Part shown: piece by piece, positions 1 through 6,605 of the stretch
Numbering within the stretch: position 1 is the first letter of the stretch
Layout of the letters: each line of letters opens with the position of its first letter
From: Roseibacillus sp.
GTDB lineage: Bacteria; Verrucomicrobiota; Verrucomicrobiia; Verrucomicrobiales; Akkermansiaceae
NCBI GenBank assembly: GCA_002729275.1
Contig: PBTP01000137.1
Span: 2,668-12,461 of the forward strand
DNA length: 9,794 nucleotides
Direction: 5' to 3'
Notes under the pieces: model-generated
Told to the model about the DNA's origin: nothing
The model's database searches: none
What the model saw: only the letters and a program-made list of their open reading frames with translations
Position numbers and translations under genes: made by a program

Positions 1-135
1 CTCGAGCAGCGGAGCGAGGCAAGGAAGACTGAAATTCCGATAGCCGGTGGCGTCCAGGGTGTGCCTCGCTCCAAACAGGAGAAGGATGCTCAGCAAGGTC
101 GTCCCAGGTATGGTTCCGTGAAACCTCAGGCTCAT
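1..135 (-). CDS. Possible truncated hypothetical protein, N-terminal end only
   Basis: Read on the minus strand from an ATG at 135-133, the frame stays open for all 45 codons to the left edge, so only a start would be in the window. The predicted N-terminus (MSLRFHGTIPGTTLLSILLL...) has a short basic start and a hydrophobic core at about residues 9-21. It then becomes polar, which resembles a signal peptide or membrane anchor. The third codon positions are mostly G or C. A promoter-like sequence lies just upstream of the start. I do not recognise the family. Against it: there is no Shine-Dalgarno, a plus-strand frame over 1-147 is also open, and an 11-bp inverted repeat falls inside it. The frame may therefore be chance. 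If real, it is transcribed divergently from the isomerase-like gene at 179. Confidence 0.3.
   Translation of the reverse strand, partial: MSLRFHGTIPGTTLLSILLLFGARHTLDATGYRNFSLPCLAPLLE
11..72. repeat. Perfect 11-bp inverted repeat with a 40-nt spacer
   Basis: GGAGCGAGGCA at 11-21 is the exact reverse complement of TGCCTCGCTCC at 62-72. The spacer of 40 nt contains a smaller GGAA/TTCC hairpin (23-26 with 35-38). No T-tract follows either arm, so this does not look like a rho-independent terminator. An 11-bp perfect match inside about 150 bp is unlikely by chance. It could be an RNA stem, a protein-binding pair, or part of a dispersed repeat. It overlaps the tentative minus-strand reading frame. 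Confidence 0.5.
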
Positions 136-140
136 GACGT

Positions 141-169
141 AAGATAGCGCAGGGTCAGGGTCATCTCAA
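141..169 (-). promoter_or_regulatory. Candidate sigma-70-type promoter, minus strand, with TGACCC direct repeat
   Basis: On the minus strand, TTGAGA (169-164; 5 of 6 matches to the -35 consensus) is followed after exactly 17 nt by TATCTT (146-141; 4 of 6 matches to the -10 consensus). The spacer contains TGACCC twice in tandem (162-151 on the minus strand), which could be an operator. The ATG of the tentative minus-strand frame lies only 5 nt past the -10 hexamer. Transcription would then begin at or next to the start codon and give a leaderless message. The -35 hexamer overlaps the Shine-Dalgarno of the isomerase-like gene on the other strand. Matches this good occur by chance, so the call is tentative. 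Confidence 0.22.
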
Positions 170-178
170 GGCTGGCGG

Positions 179-1084
179 ATGAGAAAGGATTTGTTCGCTA
201 TCCCGGCTCGGTCCAGCTTTATTGCATCAATGCACGGTAGCTTTCCCGAGATCCGGTTTGTCGCTAATCTCTGGACTCTTACTGATCAGCCGTCTTCCGA
301 TGCGGAGTGGACCTTGGAGGAAAAAGTTTCGGCGATTAAGGATGCCGGTTTCGATGGAGTGAATGACAGAGGATCGGATCAATTACGGGGTTTTCTCGAG
401 AAATACGAGCTGGGATTTTCGGGGCTTTTCGATGCTGATGATCCAGCAGAATACGGCGATCTCATCCGGGCCCAGGTGAACTGCGGGTCCTCAACGATCA
501 ATGTTCAGTTATGCGACCACGACACCCCCGTGGCCGAGGCGATTGAGAAAACGTGTCTCCTTATGGAGGAGGACGAACGTCAGGATGCGAACGTTCACCT
601 CGAGGTTCACCGCGACACCTGTACAGAGACGCCGGAGAAGGCCTATGCGATTGCGGACGGTTATCGTCGGGCCACTGGGAAAATACTTCGGATGAATATC
701 GATCACTCTCATCCTGCGATCGTCAAACATCTGCGACCAGCTGATTTCGAGTCACGATTGCTGGACCGACCTGAGTTGCTGCAGAACGGGAACCTTCTTC
801 ACTGTCGCCCCTTTAACGGACACCACTGCCAGATCCCGGTGACAGATGGGAAGGGAGGTTTGACCCCGGAGTTCAATGACTATCTGCCGTTTGTAGCCAG
901 TGCGTTTTCCTGCTGGCTTGAAGGACCGCGCCCTAAGAATGTCCTGTGGGTGGTCCCGGAGCTTGGGCCGGTCTCCAGCGGCTACGGGATCAGCACGTGG
1001 CCCTCGGTCTGGAGCGATTGTGTCGTGGCCATGGGCGAGATGAAAAAAGTATGGGAAAAGCTCCGAAGCCGAGCGTTATCATGA
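179..1084 (+). CDS. Sugar phosphate isomerase/epimerase-like TIM-barrel protein
   Basis: A 301-residue protein of the xylose-isomerase-like TIM-barrel (AP endonuclease family 2) superfamily. These are soluble metal-dependent enzymes that interconvert or epimerise sugars and related compounds. Seen in the sequence: an early strand (about residues 24-33, IRFVANLWTL), a helix followed by AGFDGV (56-61), and strands ending in LEVHRDT (141-147), MNIDHSH (172-178) and WVVPELGP (257-264). E142, D175, H208 and E261 follow the Glu-Asp-His-Glu order of the metal site in sugar epimerases of this fold, so metal binding is likely. That assignment is inferred from order and spacing. The substrate cannot be told. 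The start at 179 is supported by AAGG at 168-171 with a 7-nt spacer; Met18 (230) is an alternative that fits the barrel start closely. No sugar kinase or dehydrogenase partner is adjacent. Confidence 0.82.
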   Translation: MRKDLFAIPARSSFIASMHGSFPEIRFVANLWTLTDQPSSDAEWTLEEKVSAIKDAGFDGVNDRGSDQLRGFLEKYELGFSGLFDADDPAEYGDLIRAQVNCGSSTINVQLCDHDTPVAEAIEKTCLLMEEDERQDANVHLEVHRDTCTETPEKAYAIADGYRRATGKILRMNIDHSHPAIVKHLRPADFESRLLDRPELLQNGNLLHCRPFNGHHCQIPVTDGKGGLTPEFNDYLPFVASAFSCWLEGPRPKNVLWVVPELGPVSSGYGISTWPSVWSDCVVAMGEMKKVWEKLRSRALS

Positions 1085-1148
1085 GAGGGTAGCCCGGATG
1101 AGTGCGGCGGGACTTGCCAAGCGGGCGTGCTGAAGCGAGGGTTTCGAT
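1085..1148. repeat. Possible REP-type intergenic repeat element
   Basis: The gap after the isomerase-like gene begins with TAGCCCGGATGAGTGCGGCG, which resembles the AGCCCGGATGAG-type units of repetitive extragenic palindromes in many bacteria. It has short self-complementary arms: GCCCG at 1092-1096 with CGGGC at 1122-1126, and CTTG/CAAG separated by one base near 1113-1121. The arms are weak and only one copy is seen here, so identification rests on resemblance from memory. Confidence 0.25.
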
Positions 1149-1165
1149 GTGCCGGATCGAGGAGA

Positions 1166-1174
1166 TAAGGAGGT
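1166..1174 (+). promoter_or_regulatory. Strong Shine-Dalgarno that fixes the fdhD start
   Basis: TAAGGAGGT is a full match to the anti-Shine-Dalgarno of 16S rRNA. It sits 8 nt before a GTG codon at 1182. A longer in-frame GTG at 1149 would place this site inside the gene and itself has only a weaker purine stretch upstream. This is the best ribosome binding site in the window; most other starts here have weak or no such motif. Confidence 0.7.
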
Positions 1175-1181
1175 GGGAGTT

Positions 1182-1946
1182 GTGCGTGCTGGTCAGCCGG
1201 GGATTGAGGATGTTGACCGCGTGGCTCTGGAGGAGCCCTTGCAGCTTGTTGTTAATGGGCATGCGGTCGCAGTGCTGATGCGGACACCGGGGAACGACGA
1301 GGAACTGGCCGTCGGCTTTCTCTGGACGGAGGGAATTATTAACAAAGCAGACCAAGTGTTAAAGGTGGACCTTGGAGCGAAGGAAAATCACGCACTTGTA
1401 TTTTTGGAGGAGGGAGTAGAGGTGGATCTGAACAGGCTTACGCGGCATCTCTTCAGTGCCTCTTCGTGTGGGCTATGTGGTAAAGCCAGTATCGATGCGA
1501 TTACCTCTCTGCATGATTCGCTGCCGGATGGGCCCGGTTTCCCGGAATCCAGCCTTCTTGGAGCTCCGGCAGCGTTGCGGTCCGCCCAGGCCACTTTCGA
1601 GAAAACGGGAGGGCTTCATGCCTCAGGGGTCTTTAGCAGGGAGGGTCGTCTCCTCGCCCTGCGGGAAGATGTGGGGCGTCATAATGCTCTGGATAAATTA
1701 CTCGGATGGGCGCTTCTCGATGGGCGGGATCTTTCTGAGAGCTTTGTGCTGATGTCGGGTCGTCTCTCCTTTGAGCTCATGCAGAAAGCGCTTGCTGGGC
1801 GCCTGCCGCTTGTCGCAGGCATTTCTGCACCTTCTTCTCTGGCAGTTGAATTCTCGCGAGAGTCTAACCAGACGCTAGTGGGGTTCTTGCGAGCTCCTCG
1901 CTATAACGTATATGCGGGTGCCGATCGGGTGGTCTTCGGAGGCTGA
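1182..1946 (+). CDS. fdhD: Formate dehydrogenase accessory sulfurtransferase FdhD
   Basis: FdhD carries sulfur from a cysteine desulfurase (IscS in E. coli) to the molybdenum or tungsten bis-MGD cofactor, which formate dehydrogenase needs for activity; it acts in the cytoplasm. From the GTG at 1182 the protein has 254 residues, close to the family norm. Family hallmarks seen: RTPGNDEELAVGFLWTEGII near residues 34-53, the sulfur-carrying CGLC pair (C96 and C99), GLHASG (144-149), EDVGRHNALDK (162-172) and SGRLSFEL (192-199). The start is chosen for the perfect Shine-Dalgarno at 1166-1174; an in-frame GTG at 1149 would add 11 residues with no family resemblance. No formate dehydrogenase or molybdopterin gene is in the window, so its client is encoded elsewhere. 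It follows the isomerase-like gene after 97 bp and precedes the peptidase by 86 bp. That 86-bp gap shows only a 4-bp hairpin. Confidence 0.95.
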   Translation: MRAGQPGIEDVDRVALEEPLQLVVNGHAVAVLMRTPGNDEELAVGFLWTEGIINKADQVLKVDLGAKENHALVFLEEGVEVDLNRLTRHLFSASSCGLCGKASIDAITSLHDSLPDGPGFPESSLLGAPAALRSAQATFEKTGGLHASGVFSREGRLLALREDVGRHNALDKLLGWALLDGRDLSESFVLMSGRLSFELMQKALAGRLPLVAGISAPSSLAVEFSRESNQTLVGFLRAPRYNVYAGADRVVFGG

Positions 1947-2032
1947 AATTGAAGAGGATCCAACCCGAGGCAATGCAGGTCCGCCGTTAAGCGGTTGCAA
2001 AGTAACTCATGCTGGTCGATGACTGCAGATAG

Positions 2033-4351
2033 ATGAAATTACTTCTGGCCTGCGCACTGACAGCCCTTTTGAGCCTGATGGGAGCAGCTCATCCTGGAGG
2101 GCACTACGCCAAGGATCCTTTTAGGCAAATCGACGAGCTCCTTCCTGATCCCAATGAGATTCGAGCTGCAAATGGAGCCCCCGGACCCGAATACTGGCAG
2201 CAGAGAGCAGACTACAAGATCAAAGTAGTTCTCGATGATAAGGAGCAGCGGATCAGCGGTTCGGAGACTATTGCCTATACCAACAATTCGTCCATCGCGC
2301 TCACCTATCTGTGGGTCCAACTTGATCAGAATCGGTTTGAGCAGCAGGCCCTGGGGCATCAGGCCATGGAAGCCCCCGACTTCGATAGCATTGGATTTAG
2401 GACACTTCGCGGCGAATTATCGCGCGAAGACTTCGAGGGCGGGTATCAAATCAAGTCCGTCCATGACGACAGCAGGCAGCCGCTCAGCTACTCCATTATT
2501 GACACCATGATGAGGGTAGAGGTGTCTGTGAAGCCAGGAGCTACCACGACCTTCGGAATCGACTGGGAGCACAATATCGTGAACGCAAAAGCGATCAGGG
2601 CGAGAGGTGGCTACGAGTATTTCAAGGAGGATGATAATTATATATACACTATCGCCCAGTGGTATCCCCGGATAGCGGCATTTACTGACATCAACGGATG
2701 GCAGAATAAACAGTTTCTTGGTCGCGGAGAGTTTGCCCTCGAGTTTGGGGATTATGAGGTTTCGCTTACCGTTCCAGCTGATCATATCGTCGCGGCCACG
2801 GGCACGCTTGCGAATCCCGGAGAAGTGCTCAGCAATGTTCAGCAGGAGCGGTTGAAGCAGGCGGAGGGCAGCGACGAGCCCACGTATGTTGTGACCCCAG
2901 CAGAGGCAAAGGAAAATGAGAAGAGTAAGGCTGAGGGAAGCAAGACGTGGGTTTTCCGGGCAGAAAATGTTCGTGATTTTGCGTGGGCTTCTTCAAGAAA
3001 GTTCGTCTGGGATGCTGCTCATGTAAAGGTGGGGAGTCGGGCAGACCGAGTCTGGGCGATGTCCTTTTTTCCTAATGAAGGCGAACCGCTCTGGAGCAAA
3101 TACTCCACGCATTCTGTCATTCACGCTCTACAGGTATTCTCGAAGCATACCTTTGACTATCCCTACCCGGTAGCGATTTCGGTCCATGGACCGGTGTTTG
3201 GAATGGAGTATCCCATGATTTGTTTCAACGGGCCCCGGCCGGAAGATGATGGAACGTATTCGCGGCGAACCAAGTATGCGCTGATCTCGGTTGTTATCCA
3301 TGAGGTGGGGCACAATTGGTTCCCTATGATTGTCAACTCAGATGAGCGCCAGTGGACTTGGATGGACGAGGGGCTGACTACCTTCTGTCAGTTTCTCGCA
3401 GAGCGGGAGTGGGAAGAAAAGTATCCTTCACGGAGAGGTATGCCCCCGAGCATTGCCAGCTACATGAAGCGCGACGATGAAATGCCCATTATGACAAACT
3501 CGGAGTCCCTTCGCTATTTTGGCAGTAATGCCTACGCCAAGCCTGCGGTGGCCCTTAATATTCTCAGGGAGTCGGTTCTTGGTCGGGAAAATTTTGACTA
3601 TGCGTTCAAGGAGTATGCGAACAGATGGAAATTCAAGCGTCCGACTCCCGCCGACTTTTTTCGAACGATGGAGGATGCCTCGGGAGTGGATCTCGATTGG
3701 TTCTGGACGGGTTGGTTTTACACCTCGGAGCATGTCGATCTCGCCATTAAGGGGGTCAAGCTCTATCAGATGGACACAAAGGACCCGGACATAGAAAAAA
3801 CCCGGGAAAAGGCGGAGAGGGAAGAGGAGGATGCCAAGTTGCTGACGAATCAGCGCAACATCGGAATCAAGCGGTATACGGACCGGTATCCGGATCTGTT
3901 GGACTTCTATAATGCGAATGGTGAATACGGTGTTACGAAGAAGGACCGAGATGACTTTCAGGATTTCCTCAAGAAGCTGGAGGAGCACGAGAGGGAGATT
4001 CTGGAGGAAAACCGATATTTTTATCAGATCGACCTGACCAACGAAGGAGGTCTGGTCATGCCTGTTGTGTTGAAGGTTCTCTATGAGGATGGAGAAGCCA
4101 AAATAATGCGCTTGCCGGCGGAGCTATGGAAAAGGGACTCGCGAGAGACGTCCAAGCTCCTTGTTTCGAATAAGAAGGTGGTCAGTATTGAACTTGATCC
4201 AAATCTTGAAATTGCTGACTCGGATCGCACTAACAATGAGTGGCCGGCTCAGCCTGAGGAGCTCAGGTTCACCTTGGAGAAGGATGAGAAGAAAAATCTG
4301 ATGCAGCGATTGAGAGAGGAAAAAAAGAAGAGTGAGGAGGGAAAGGAATAG
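2033..4351 (+). CDS. Exported M1-family zinc metallopeptidase
   Basis: A 772-residue gluzincin, probably an aminopeptidase that removes N-terminal residues from peptides outside the cytoplasm. Residues 1-20 (MKLLLACALTALLSLMGAAH) form a clear signal peptide with a signal peptidase I type AxA-like end. A beta-rich N-terminal domain runs from about residue 58. The zinc site is HEVGH (423-427) followed by E446, exactly the HEXXH-X18-E spacing of family M1, with E424 as catalytic base. Y501 in NAYAKP is the likely transition-state tyrosine. The usual GXMEN substrate loop reads GMEYP (390-394), a variant I recall from M1 relatives in Bacteroidota and similar groups. Residues about 580-660 are rich in Glu, Lys and Arg and look helical or coiled-coil; they interrupt the C-terminal part before a beta-type segment (about 666-720). 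The C-terminus is highly charged. The start lacks a Shine-Dalgarno but is fixed by the signal peptide. Confidence 0.93.
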   Translation: MKLLLACALTALLSLMGAAHPGGHYAKDPFRQIDELLPDPNEIRAANGAPGPEYWQQRADYKIKVVLDDKEQRISGSETIAYTNNSSIALTYLWVQLDQNRFEQQALGHQAMEAPDFDSIGFRTLRGELSREDFEGGYQIKSVHDDSRQPLSYSIIDTMMRVEVSVKPGATTTFGIDWEHNIVNAKAIRARGGYEYFKEDDNYIYTIAQWYPRIAAFTDINGWQNKQFLGRGEFALEFGDYEVSLTVPADHIVAATGTLANPGEVLSNVQQERLKQAEGSDEPTYVVTPAEAKENEKSKAEGSKTWVFRAENVRDFAWASSRKFVWDAAHVKVGSRADRVWAMSFFPNEGEPLWSKYSTHSVIHALQVFSKHTFDYPYPVAISVHGPVFGMEYPMICFNGPRPEDDGTYSRRTKYALISVVIHEVGHNWFPMIVNSDERQWTWMDEGLTTFCQFLAEREWEEKYPSRRGMPPSIASYMKRDDEMPIMTNSESLRYFGSNAYAKPAVALNILRESVLGRENFDYAFKEYANRWKFKRPTPADFFRTMEDASGVDLDWFWTGWFYTSEHVDLAIKGVKLYQMDTKDPDIEKTREKAEREEEDAKLLTNQRNIGIKRYTDRYPDLLDFYNANGEYGVTKKDRDDFQDFLKKLEEHEREILEENRYFYQIDLTNEGGLVMPVVLKVLYEDGEAKIMRLPAELWKRDSRETSKLLVSNKKVVSIELDPNLEIADSDRTNNEWPAQPEELRFTLEKDEKKNLMQRLREEKKKSEEGKE

Positions 4352-4433
4352 TTTGTCGGTTACAACGCTCCAATGAGGGCCGGGCTGAGAGCTTGGGTCT
4401 TGAAAAGTCAGGGCCTTGAATCATGTTTGAAAG

Positions 4434-4853
4434 GTGATTGCGAAGACAGGAGCATTCGAGGTCGTTACTCAAGGTAAGGGGACCTACGAAATCACCCATG
4501 AGGTGGCAGAGATCGTAAGCGGCTCGGGCGTTTCAGAGGGTAGCGTGACGGTCTTTGTCAGGCATACCAGCGCTAGCCTAGTGATCATGGAGAATGCGGA
4601 TCCTAGTGCACGAAGGGATCTTGAGGAATTCTTCGAACGGCTGGTTCCGGAGGATTCAGATTACTTTATTCATACCATGGAGGGCCCTGATGATATGCCT
4701 TCTCACATCAGGATGGCCCTGACTCGGACCAGCGAGGTGATTCCTGTTGCCCGGGGGCGGATGGCGCTTGGGACATGGCAAGGTATCTTTCTTTTTGAGC
4801 ACAGAAGGGCGAGCCACAAGAGGGACATCGTGGTCAGTGTGGTGGGAGCCTAG
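4434..4853 (+). CDS. yjbQ: YjbQ/UPF0047 family protein, secondary thiamine-phosphate synthase-like
   Basis: A 139-residue cytoplasmic protein of the small, nearly universal UPF0047 family. E. coli YjbQ has weak thiamine-phosphate synthase activity and can replace ThiE when overproduced; the true physiological role is unsettled. Seen: RHTSASLVIMENADP (43-57), DYFIHTMEGPDDMPSHIR (76-93) and GTWQGIFLFEHR (113-124). These hold the conserved polar residues H44, N54, H80, E83, D86, H91, E122 and H123, which line the family's presumed active site. The length matches the family. Translation must begin at GTG 4434 or later because an in-frame TGA lies at 4428-4430. No well-spaced Shine-Dalgarno is seen. 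It lies 82 bp after the peptidase and 110 bp before the chosen nadC start. No thiamine pathway gene or TPP riboswitch is visible nearby, so the thiamine link is by family only. Confidence 0.92.
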   Translation: MIAKTGAFEVVTQGKGTYEITHEVAEIVSGSGVSEGSVTVFVRHTSASLVIMENADPSARRDLEEFFERLVPEDSDYFIHTMEGPDDMPSHIRMALTRTSEVIPVARGRMALGTWQGIFLFEHRRASHKRDIVVSVVGA

Positions 4854-4963
4854 GTGAGGCTTGCAATCTGCTGGTGGGTTCGATTTGTCCCTCAAGCTCG
4901 AGATCCTTTGTAGTTTCAACTTTGCTGGTTGCACGGGTTGTAACCAGCGCACTAGGCTCTGGC

Positions 4964-5824
4964 GTGGACGAAAAGGTGTCACAATTGATCGAATTGGCCC
5001 TTATGGAGGATATCGGGCCGGGAGATGTGACCTCACAATATTTCGTTCCGGAGGAGCGCGAAGGTCAGGCCTTTCTTGTAGCAAGGTCGGAGGGGGTAGT
5101 TTCGGGGACCGAGATCGGGGCTGAAGTTTTCCACAGAGTTGACCCGAAGTGCAAAGTTAGAGTGTTGCGTTCGGACGGGTTGAAAGTTGCTCCCGGAGTC
5201 CAGATTCTTGAAGTGTCTGGTAAAGCCCGGTCCTTACTGACTGCTGAGAGAGTCGCTATCAATTTCGTTCAACGGCTTTCCGGGGTGGCAACCAGGACGG
5301 CTTTATTTGTCGAGGCTGTGAAGGGCACGGGGGTGACTATCATGGACACCCGCAAGACAACGCCCGGATGGAGGCTTCTTGAAAAAGAAGCCGTGGTTGC
5401 GGGTGGTGGGTGCAATCATCGCATGGGGTTGTATGACCGTGCGATGGTGAAGGATAATCACCTTCTGGTGAAGGGGGCGGTGGAAGATTTGCGCAATTCA
5501 ATTCATTCGATGAAGAAAGAGCTTCCCAATGTAGCCGTCGAGCTGGAGGCAGACACGCTCGACCAAGTGAAGGGTTTCCTCGGTATTGCTGAAGTTGATT
5601 ATGTGCTCCTCGATAATATGGACAACAATACCATGAGAAAGGCGGTGGCGATGCGGGGTGAGCGGAGGCGGCCTATTCTAGAGGCCAGCGGAGGTGTGAG
5701 TCTTGAAACGGTGAGAGGAATTGCAGAAACTGGGGTCGATTGCATTTCGGTTGGAGAACTCACGCACTCGGCGGGGGCTCTGGATCTTGCGCTGGAATTC
5801 GTTCCTTTCTCAGAGGGAGAATGA
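4964..5824 (+). CDS. nadC: Nicotinate-nucleotide diphosphorylase (carboxylating), quinolinate phosphoribosyltransferase
   Basis: NadC joins quinolinate with PRPP to give nicotinate mononucleotide and CO2, the step where the de novo NAD pathway meets salvage; it is a cytoplasmic dimer. Signatures, numbered from GTG 4964: EDIGPGDVTS near the N-terminus, QRLSGVAT before the catalytic barrel, DTRKTTPG (128-135), GGGCNHR ending in H152-R153, KDNH (163-166), ELEAD, LLDNM, EASGG and ISVGELTHSA. All phosphate- and substrate-binding positions expected for the family are present. GTG 4964 gives 286 residues, the usual size, and has AGG at 4954-4956 seven nt upstream. The frame is open back to a GTG at 4874, but those 30 extra residues are hydrophobic, unlike the family, and would look like a false signal peptide. 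The next gene begins 19 bp after the stop, so the two are almost certainly co-transcribed. nadA and nadB are not in the window. Confidence 0.95.
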   Translation: MDEKVSQLIELALMEDIGPGDVTSQYFVPEEREGQAFLVARSEGVVSGTEIGAEVFHRVDPKCKVRVLRSDGLKVAPGVQILEVSGKARSLLTAERVAINFVQRLSGVATRTALFVEAVKGTGVTIMDTRKTTPGWRLLEKEAVVAGGGCNHRMGLYDRAMVKDNHLLVKGAVEDLRNSIHSMKKELPNVAVELEADTLDQVKGFLGIAEVDYVLLDNMDNNTMRKAVAMRGERRRPILEASGGVSLETVRGIAETGVDCISVGELTHSAGALDLALEFVPFSEGE

Positions 5825-5843
5825 GAGTCGGTAGAGCCGGGTT

Positions 5844-6578
5844 ATGACTGCGATCCAGAAATTTGCGGGACTGGGGAACCGGGTAGAGTGGCATGAAAGC
5901 GTGGACTCAACCAACGATCGTGCCTTGGAGATTGTCATGGACCACGGACGGAAAGCCGAGGGATGGATTGTTGGGGCAGAGGAGCAAACGGCAGGGAGGG
6001 GGCGGAAGGGAGCGCAGTGGATCTGTGAGCCAGGGAAAGGGTTGGCTTTTTCTGTGATCCTTTGTCCTGGTTGGGAACGTAGACGCTGGGGTTGGCTCAG
6101 TCTGACCGCGGCTCTGGCAGTAAGTGCCGGAGGGCCGGAGCTCCTCGGTCTGAGTCCAAAGATCAAATGGCCAAACGATGTTCTCGTGGAGGATCTTAAG
6201 ATTTGTGGCATTCTTATTGAAACCCGTGGTCCCTGTGCGGTGGTGGGTATTGGGCTGAATGTGAATGAGAGCGCGTTTCCTCGGGAGCTTGGTGCCATTT
6301 CACTTTTTCAGCTTCTCGGGAGGGAGGTAGACCGGGAGCAGCTGGCGGGAACGATACGCGAAAATCTAATGAAACTGCTGAAATTGGAGCCTTTTTTGAT
6401 CGCAGAGAGGGCATGGGAGATGCTGGCCTGGAAAGACAAAGTGATTGTGACGGCCTCTGGCAGAAGAGGACGAATTCGTGGTTTCGGTGAGAATGGAGAA
6501 TTAAAAGTGGAAACACCTGGGGAACTGCTCACTTTATGCGATCCGGAGGGCCTTCGGGTTGCTGAGACGCCGGATTAG
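5844..6578 (+). CDS. birA: Biotin--[acetyl-CoA-carboxylase] ligase, monofunctional
   Basis: The enzyme activates biotin as biotinyl-5'-AMP and attaches it to the lysine of the biotin carboxyl carrier protein of acetyl-CoA carboxylase and similar enzymes. The 244 residues begin directly with the catalytic domain: DSTN (21-24), the biotinyl-AMP loop GRGRKG (51-56), KWPND (108-112), the active-site lysine candidate K119 in LKICGIL, and GIGLNVN (135-141). A small SH3-like C-terminal domain occupies about residues 196-244. There is no N-terminal winged helix, so unlike E. coli BirA it should not repress biotin genes. It lies 19 bp after nadC in the same direction, suggesting a shared transcript. 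The Shine-Dalgarno is weak; ATG 5844 fits the domain start. Confidence 0.94.
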   Translation: MTAIQKFAGLGNRVEWHESVDSTNDRALEIVMDHGRKAEGWIVGAEEQTAGRGRKGAQWICEPGKGLAFSVILCPGWERRRWGWLSLTAALAVSAGGPELLGLSPKIKWPNDVLVEDLKICGILIETRGPCAVVGIGLNVNESAFPRELGAISLFQLLGREVDREQLAGTIRENLMKLLKLEPFLIAERAWEMLAWKDKVIVTASGRRGRIRGFGENGELKVETPGELLTLCDPEGLRVAETPD

Positions 6579-6605
6579 CCCTTCGATTCCTGCTTGTCAG
6601 AAGAC

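Noticed and set aside
1..147. Plus-strand frame open from the left edge to a TAG at 145-147
   Set aside because: The 48-residue peptide is low in hydrophobic core and matches nothing I know. The minus-strand frame looks more protein-like, though neither is secure.
990..1355. Minus-strand frame of 121 codons over the end of the isomerase-like gene and the start of fdhD
   Set aside because: It overlaps two well-supported genes, and its peptide shows no domain. It arises from the opposite strand of coding DNA.
1981..1994. Small CCGC/GCGG hairpin between fdhD and the peptidase gene
   Set aside because: Only 4 bp of stem and no T-tract; too weak to call a terminator or regulatory element.
3428..3988. 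Minus-strand frame of 186 codons within the M1 peptidase
   Set aside because: It lies wholly inside a strongly supported gene with catalytic motifs on the plus strand. Long shadow frames are expected with this codon usage.
4352..4433. Search for a terminator or TPP riboswitch before yjbQ
   Set aside because: No stable stem with a T-tract and none of the conserved thi-box sequence is present.
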